9,449 bases of DNA from positions 1 to 9,449 of the forward strand of contig CAZUAY010000157.1 in NCBI GenBank assembly GCA_964618405.1, read 5' to 3'. This stretch comes from JBBQIY01 sp964618405. GTDB lineage: Bacteria > Verrucomicrobiota > Kiritimatiellia > RFP12 > UBA3636. Below the pieces are notes generated by a model. The model was not told the origin of the DNA, did not search any database, and saw only the letters and a list, made by a program, of their open reading frames with translations. How positions within the stretch are numbered: the first letter of the stretch is position 1; the number at the start of each line of letters is the position of its first letter. This document shows positions 6,529-9,449 of the stretch, one piece after another. Position numbers and translations under genes: made by a program.

Positions 6529-7119
6529 CTAGTTTGCGGATTCAGCGGACTCAACAGGTGTTACGGGCTCTTCCACAGGCTTTACAGGCTCCTCGGCAGG
6601 CTTTGCGATCGCTTCTGCGGCGAGTGGGCCCCTTTTCACGATGGCTGCATCGATTGCAGCTTCTAAATCGTCCATCGGATGGCCCTTCCAAGCAAATTTC
6701 CCATCGGCGCCCACGATGAACGCATAAGGAATGCTTCTGGCGCCAAAAGCGTCCATGTACCCTGCTTGGGTTGCGTCTGAGCCAATGGCAACCGGATACG
6801 TCATCTTATCGCCCATTTGCTTGACGAAAGCTGATACCTTTTCCTCTGTTTCGTCGGAGACGCCAACGAAGGCCACGTTTTTATCCGTATATTTTTTGTA
6901 AACTTCATTTAGATGGGGAATCGTCACACGGCAAGGGGGGCACCAGGTAGCCCAGAATTCCACTACCGTGATTTGTCCTGCTTTGATTTCAACGGGTCCG
7001 CCTTGAACCCATTTCGCTGCCTTAATTTTAGGAGCTGCATCGCCAAGCTTAGCGGCAGTCGCGGACTGGGTGAATAGCGTTGCACACGCAACAGCAACAA
7101 TCAGTAATAACTTTTTCAT
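6529..7119 (-). CDS. Exported TlpA/thioredoxin-like protein with Pro-Glu-rich tail
   Basis: The start is placed at ATG 7119 because a strong AAGGAGAT lies 5-12 bases upstream and the protein then opens with a signal peptide (MKKLLLIVAVACATLFTQSATA). The longer open frame to 7173 has neither. The 196-residue product has a thioredoxin fold: EFWATWCPPCRVTIPHLNEVY with redox Cys60 and Cys63, GVSDETEEKVSAFV, and a cis-proline loop RSIPYAFIVGADGKFAWKGHP. TlpA/ResA-type proteins reduce disulfides outside the cytoplasmic membrane, for example during cytochrome c maturation. There is no convincing lipobox, so a soluble periplasmic protein is expected. The C terminus (about 172-196) is a low-complexity KPAEEPVKPVEEPVTPVE tail, unusual for the family and of unknown purpose. 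It has its own promoter and terminator-like hairpin. Its substrate is not indicated by the neighbours. Confidence 0.9.
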   Translation of the reverse strand: MKKLLLIVAVACATLFTQSATAAKLGDAAPKIKAAKWVQGGPVEIKAGQITVVEFWATWCPPCRVTIPHLNEVYKKYTDKNVAFVGVSDETEEKVSAFVKQMGDKMTYPVAIGSDATQAGYMDAFGARSIPYAFIVGADGKFAWKGHPMDDLEAAIDAAIVKRGPLAAEAIAKPAEEPVKPVEEPVTPVESAESAN

Positions 7120-7163
7120 TTTTAATCTCCTTATTTGTGGTTTACTAGAAACCGTTAAAGAAG

Positions 7164-7192
7164 ATAGTGCCATGAAGATGTTAAAACGTCAA
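7164..7192 (-). promoter_or_regulatory. Candidate promoter of the TlpA-like gene
   Basis: On the minus strand TTGACG (7192-7187), a 17-base spacer and CACTAT (7169-7164) lie 45 bases before the ATG at 7119, with an A/T-rich stretch upstream of the -35. The -10 match is modest. The insertion sequence begins 28 bases beyond the -35 box, so the core promoter is intact but its upstream context was replaced. Confidence 0.45.
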
Positions 7193-7211
7193 GAAATTTT
7201 ACTATCTCCGA

Positions 7212-7220
7212 AGTAATCGG
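7212..7220 (+). repeat. Left target-site duplication of the insertion sequence (AGTAATCGG)
   Basis: AGTAATCGG immediately left of the element recurs exactly at 9146-9154 immediately right of it. With one extra base each side, AAGTAATCGGT matches over 11 bases because the terminal T/A of the element matches the flank. Nine base pairs fits the 8-10 bp duplications known for ISAs1-family elements. Confidence 0.85.
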
Positions 7221-7237
7221 TATGGCGATTTCATTTG
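7221..7237 (+). repeat. Left terminal inverted repeat (IRL)
   Basis: TATGGCGATTTCATTTG matches the inverted right end (9129-9145) with a single A/T difference. Similarity stops abruptly after the 17th base. Confidence 0.85.
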
Positions 7238-7278
7238 ATCCGATTTTCATCTGATAGCAAGCAGATAACACTTAAAAG

Positions 7279-7307
7279 TTGACAAATCAGCACGGTTATG
7301 CTTTCAT
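7279..7307 (+). promoter_or_regulatory. Candidate transposase promoter
   Basis: TTGACA (7279-7284) is followed after 17 bases by TTTCAT (7302-7307), a four-of-six match to the -10 consensus. It lies within the element, about 70 bases before the transposase ATG. A CATATT three bases later is an alternative -10. Confidence 0.4.
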
Positions 7308-7341
7308 ATTGTCATGGAGCTGTAGTCTCCGCAACAGGTGC

Positions 7342-7355
7342 GGGCACACGTGCCC
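7342..7355 (+). promoter_or_regulatory. Leader hairpin just upstream of the transposase ribosome binding site
   Basis: GGGCACACGTGCCC forms a 6-bp GC-rich stem (GGGCAC/GTGCCC), with the ribosome binding site AAAGGA only about 7 bases downstream and the ATG at 7378. Hairpins in this position in other insertion sequences limit translation of read-through transcripts; that role here is inferred. Confidence 0.35.
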
Positions 7356-7377
7356 CCAGAGAAAGGATTGCTATAAC

Positions 7378-9135
7378 ATGTTGACTATAAGAAAGATGCT
7401 CGTTAAAGAGCGGACGAAATTCGGGGAACTCGAAGGCCAATATCACTACATGGGCGAAACGCATTCAGGTGGAGACACGCTGCGGCTCATTGTCGAAGAG
7501 GATGGTGTGTGGAAAGCCCTTTTGGTCTGGGGCTCCGCCTGCTATTGCCTTAAAGACCGTGATGCTTGGGTTGGATGGACGCCTACGGCGCGAGCCGAGC
7601 GGCAGAAGCTTGTGGTGCAAAATCGGCGTTTTACGATTCTTGCGAAAAAAGGTGCTGAGCCTAATTTGGCCTCTCAGACCTTGGCGCTTTGCACTCGGGA
7701 GTTACCGCATCTCTGGTTCGAGAACTTCGGCTATGAACCTTTACTCTGTGAAACATTCTGCGACATGGAGGCTTCGGCTGGCACCTGNNNNNNNNNNCTA
7801 TCGCGCCGCTGGATGGATCCCACTAGGCGAAACCAAGGGCTTTTCGCGTACACGCCAGATTCGTGACTTCTACGTCCCTAATGACAAGCCCAAGACGCTT
7901 TGGGTTAAGCCACTTCGTGCTAAAGCGGCTGAGCTGATGCGTGGAACGGATCTTCCCCCCGAGTGTCTCATGGGAGCGAAGAGCGATGCGTGGGGGATTC
8001 TGCCGATGAAGGACATCGCCTGTGAATCGCTCCACGAGGCACTCAGTCGTGTTCCAGACCCGCGCAAAGAGAACGCTAGTTTTCACATCGGAGCGTTACT
8101 CGCTATCGTGGCCATGGGAGTCATGGCCGGACACAAGGATCTGGCCGGAATTGTTCGCATGTCAGGTCGGCTTACCCAAAAACAGCGCATCATGCTCGGG
8201 CTCCCCCGCTATAAAAAAGACTCTTCTTACCGCAAATCGCCATCCTATTCGGCATTCCGTAACTTGCTTAAACAACTCGACTCCGATGCTTTTGCGCGCG
8301 TTCTGTGCGAATGGATACGCGCCAACGAAGGAACGCTGCCACGTCATCTTGCGATGGATGGTAAGTTTATCAGCACAACGGTGGGAATCGTATCGCTGGC
8401 TGATGCAGAAACCGGCGTACCCTACGCAATGGCTACAGCCTCAAGCAAGAAGGGCGAAGGGGAAAAATGCGAATTGCGCGTAGCCCAAAGGCTCGTACAG
8501 GAGCTCAATTTTACGAATACCATTGTCTCAAGTGACGCGCTCCATTGCCAGCAAAAGAGCATGCGAGGAATCGTCGCTAACGGCGGGGAATCGCTAGTGC
8601 AAGCCAAAAAGAATCAAGATGGCATATTAAAGAACTGCGTGCAAATATCCAAAGCACGCCCCCCTTTTTTGCCCCAATCGAAATAACAGAAAAAGAAAAC
8701 GGACGGCTCACCACACGGAAAACATGGGTTTATCGTCTTTTTGACCCTGCTGAGGTCGGCCTCGCCCATGCGCGGACGCTCATTGTCACCAACCGCATTA
8801 CCTCGTTCAAAAGTGGCAAAATAACCAACGAGACTGCCTACCATCTCTCCACCGAGCATCCCGAAGCACACACCATACGCAGGTGGGCGAAGCTCGTGCT
8901 CGATCACTGGGGAATCGAATCGAAGAACCATGGGCGCAGGGACAACTCGCTCCACGAAGACAAGACGCGCAGTAAGAATCCTGTCATCGTGGCTAATTTT
9001 GCCATCATGCGTGCCGTCGTGCTTTACTTTAATGCACAGACGGAATCGTGCAACATCAATGAATTCGTGGAACTCTGCCGAGAGAGCAAACGGGGCACAT
9101 TAAGCATGATTATGCGCCGGAGAGTTGCCAAATGA
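7378..9135 (+). CDS. Fusion transposase: N-terminal DruA/DUF4338-like domain and C-terminal ISAs1 DDE domain (frame interrupted)
   Basis: The ATG at 7378 follows GAAAGGATT; an upstream TTG at 7279 in the same frame is less likely. Residues about 15-185 match the DruA/DUF4338 pattern: YHYMG (22-26), RDAWVGW (61-67), NRRFTIL, NLASQTLAL (96-104), ETFCD (125-129) and GT-CYRAAGW (135-143). Residues about 208-310 are the ISAs1-associated N-terminal region (VPDPRK, FHIGALLAIVAMGVMAG), followed by the DDE core: Asp324 in AMDGK, Asp383 in SSDALHCQ, and Glu511 in HWGIES. Ten Ns at 7788-7797 break the frame, but deleting all ten gives an unbroken GTCYRAAGW. At 8659-8671 a C6T6G run needs a -1 shift; otherwise TAA at 8684-8686 ends translation before Glu511. 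Corrected, the protein has 582 residues. Either the run has lost a base (mutation or read error) or ribosomes slip there. Confidence 0.85.
7788..7797. other. Ten-N assembly placeholder with probably no missing sequence
   Basis: The bases before the gap end in ACCTG and those after it begin CTATCGC. Joined directly they read ACC TGC TAT CGC, which encodes Thr-Cys-Tyr-Arg, exactly the residues expected in this motif of the DruA-like family, and the frame runs on correctly. The Ns look like a fixed-length scaffolding gap between abutting contig ends. Confidence 0.75.
8659..8671 (+). other. C6T6G run where the transposase frame changes by -1
   Basis: In the upstream frame the run reads C-CCC-CCT-TTT-TTG, and the sequence downstream that encodes the catalytic Glu region is in the -1 frame. 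Both C CCT TTT and T TTT TTG fit the X XXY YYZ slippery pattern. A one-base contraction in the homopolymer would look the same. Confidence 0.6.
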
Positions 9136-9145
9136 AAACGCCATA
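9129..9145 (-). repeat. Right terminal inverted repeat (IRR)
   Basis: CAAATGAAAACGCCATA is the inverted partner of the left end at 7221-7237 with one mismatch. The transposase stop codon TGA (9133-9135) lies within it. Confidence 0.85.
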
Positions 9146-9154
9146 AGTAATCGG
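9146..9154 (+). repeat. Right target-site duplication (AGTAATCGG)
   Basis: This is an exact copy of 7212-7220, directly after the right inverted repeat. It is at the same time the outer end of the left arm of the palindrome in composite repeat B, which shows where the element inserted. Confidence 0.85.
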
Positions 9155-9224
9155 TCAGTAACGGGGGGTGCCCCCGTTGACTGCCCGATTACAGTCGCGA
9201 GTTGCTAGTGGCTAGTCGCTAGTA
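9146..9224 (-). repeat. Composite repeat copy B: REP-like palindrome plus heptanucleotide tandem
   Basis: The palindrome (about 9148-9193) has outer arms TAATCGG and CCGATTA and a centre GGGGGG-TG-CCCCC. It matches the reverse complement of copy A (3276-3330) at nearly every position. After the shared CAGTCGCGAGT come 7-base units GCTAGTG, GCTAGTC and GCTAGTA (9204-9224), in the same relative position as the tandem in copy A. Before the insertion event this repeat lay directly upstream of the TlpA-like gene. Confidence 0.82.
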
Positions 9225-9372
9225 CTAAGGGATGCTCCTGCGAAAGAGCCGACAGGGTTCCACCCAGATAGGCATCGGGGATTTGCGTTTAGAATGAGAG
9301 AGATCTCCGCATAAGATAGGCTCGCGGCGACAAGAGAAACACGCTGAAAACCCAGACCTTCTCCCTGATGTC
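9225..9372. other. Spacer between composite repeats B and C, no gene seen
   Basis: No open frame with a credible start, RNA gene or promoter was recognised. The stretch is flanked by repeats B and C in inverted orientation, with their heptanucleotide tails facing each other. It could be the interior of a small non-autonomous element or ordinary intergenic DNA. Confidence 0.4.
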
Positions 9373-9410
9373 ACTCACGACTAGCGACTGTAATCGGGCG
9401 CATCCCCGTT
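9373..9410 (+). repeat. Composite repeat copy C, shortened
   Basis: Seven-base units ACTCACG and ACTAGCG (9373-9386) lead into ACTG-TAATCGGGC (9387-9399), identical to copy A across GCGACTGTAATCGGGC. This is followed by GCATCCCCGTT, which resembles the palindrome centre with most of one arm deleted. It lies in the same orientation as copy A and opposite to copy B. Confidence 0.65.
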
Positions 9411-9449
9411 CCGTTGACTCGCATAGGCGATGGGTTTGCAAGCCGAAGA

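Larger units (their letters stand above)
7221..9145 (+). mobile_element. Insertion sequence, ISAs1 family, carrying a DruA-like/DDE transposase fusion
   Basis: Both ends can be read. The left terminus is TATGGCGATTTCATTTG (7221-7237), and the reverse complement of the right terminus (9145-9129) is TATGGCGTTTTCATTTG, so 16 of 17 positions agree. The element is flanked by a 9-bp direct repeat. It spans 1925 bases as written, or 1915 without the ten placeholder Ns, which is long for ISAs1 because the transposase has an extra N-terminal domain. The single gene fills the element and its stop codon lies inside the right inverted repeat. Intact ends and an exact target duplication argue for a recent insertion. 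The target was the edge of a TAATCGG palindrome upstream of the TlpA-like gene. Confidence 0.88.

Noticed and set aside
7120..7173. Longer start for the TlpA-like protein (18 extra residues)
   Set aside because: It would bury the signal peptide and lacks a ribosome binding site, whereas ATG 7119 has AAGGAG at good spacing.
7320..7360. Similarity of CTGTAGTC...GCGGGCAC to the TAATCGG palindrome, suggesting the palindromes are the element's ends
   Set aside because: The match is loose and lies inside the element. The true ends are defined by the 17-bp inverted repeats at 7221 and 9145 together with the 9-bp duplication.
7279..7380. Upstream TTG start for the transposase
   Set aside because: The extra 33 residues resemble nothing in the family, and the TTG coincides with the likely -35 box. 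The ATG at 7378 has a ribosome binding site and begins just before the conserved domain.
7378..9135. A Druantia anti-phage defence system
   Set aside because: Only the DruA-like domain is present. There is no DruB-E or helicase gene, and the domain is fused to a transposase bounded by terminal repeats.

Overview
The window carries six protein-coding loci. Five are on the minus strand, and one collapsed gene lies inside that minus-strand block. A nearly complete insertion sequence lies on the plus strand at the right-hand side. GC content looks moderate by eye. The gene style suggests a Gram-negative bacterium of the PVC group, possibly Verrucomicrobiota/Opitutae. The hints are a GntR-headed LacI-type regulator, a double-SIS MurQ/GKRP-like protein, an amidase with a His-His-Cys zinc motif, and palindromic and heptanucleotide intergenic repeats. 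This placement is an inference, not a demonstration.

Left block (about 130-3200, minus strand): a strong sigma70-type promoter (TTGACA, 17 bp, TATAGT) and a perfect 12-bp palindrome TGTTATATAACA lie upstream of a 576-residue double-SIS protein related to N-acetylmuramic acid 6-phosphate etherase (MurQ) and glucokinase regulatory protein. Its TGA stop overlaps the ATG of a small collapsed SGNH/GDSL hydrolase gene (ATGA), which is followed by a GntR/LacI-type regulator. The palindrome fits the GT-N6-AC form of GntR operators. The simplest reading is a self-regulated sugar or amino-sugar operon that has lost its secreted esterase.

Middle block (3539-7192, minus strand): an exported N-acetylmuramoyl-L-alanine amidase, cofactor-independent phosphoglycerate mutase (gpmI), and an exported TlpA/thioredoxin-like protein with its own promoter and a terminator-like hairpin after it. 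The amidase and the MurQ-like protein could both belong to peptidoglycan turnover, but they sit in separate transcription units.

Right block (7221-9145, plus strand): an insertion sequence whose ends can be read directly. It has 17-bp inverted repeats with one mismatch and a 9-bp target duplication (AGTAATCGG). Its single gene joins an N-terminal DruA/DUF4338-like domain to an ISAs1-family DDE transposase. The gene is interrupted on paper by ten Ns, whose removal restores the reading frame exactly, and by a one-base frame change at a C6T6 run. The element inserted into the edge of a REP-like palindrome. That palindrome belongs to a small composite repeat family (palindrome plus 7-nt tandem units) with three members here, at about 3248-3330, 9146-9224 and 9373-9410. 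No CRISPR array, tRNA or rRNA was seen.
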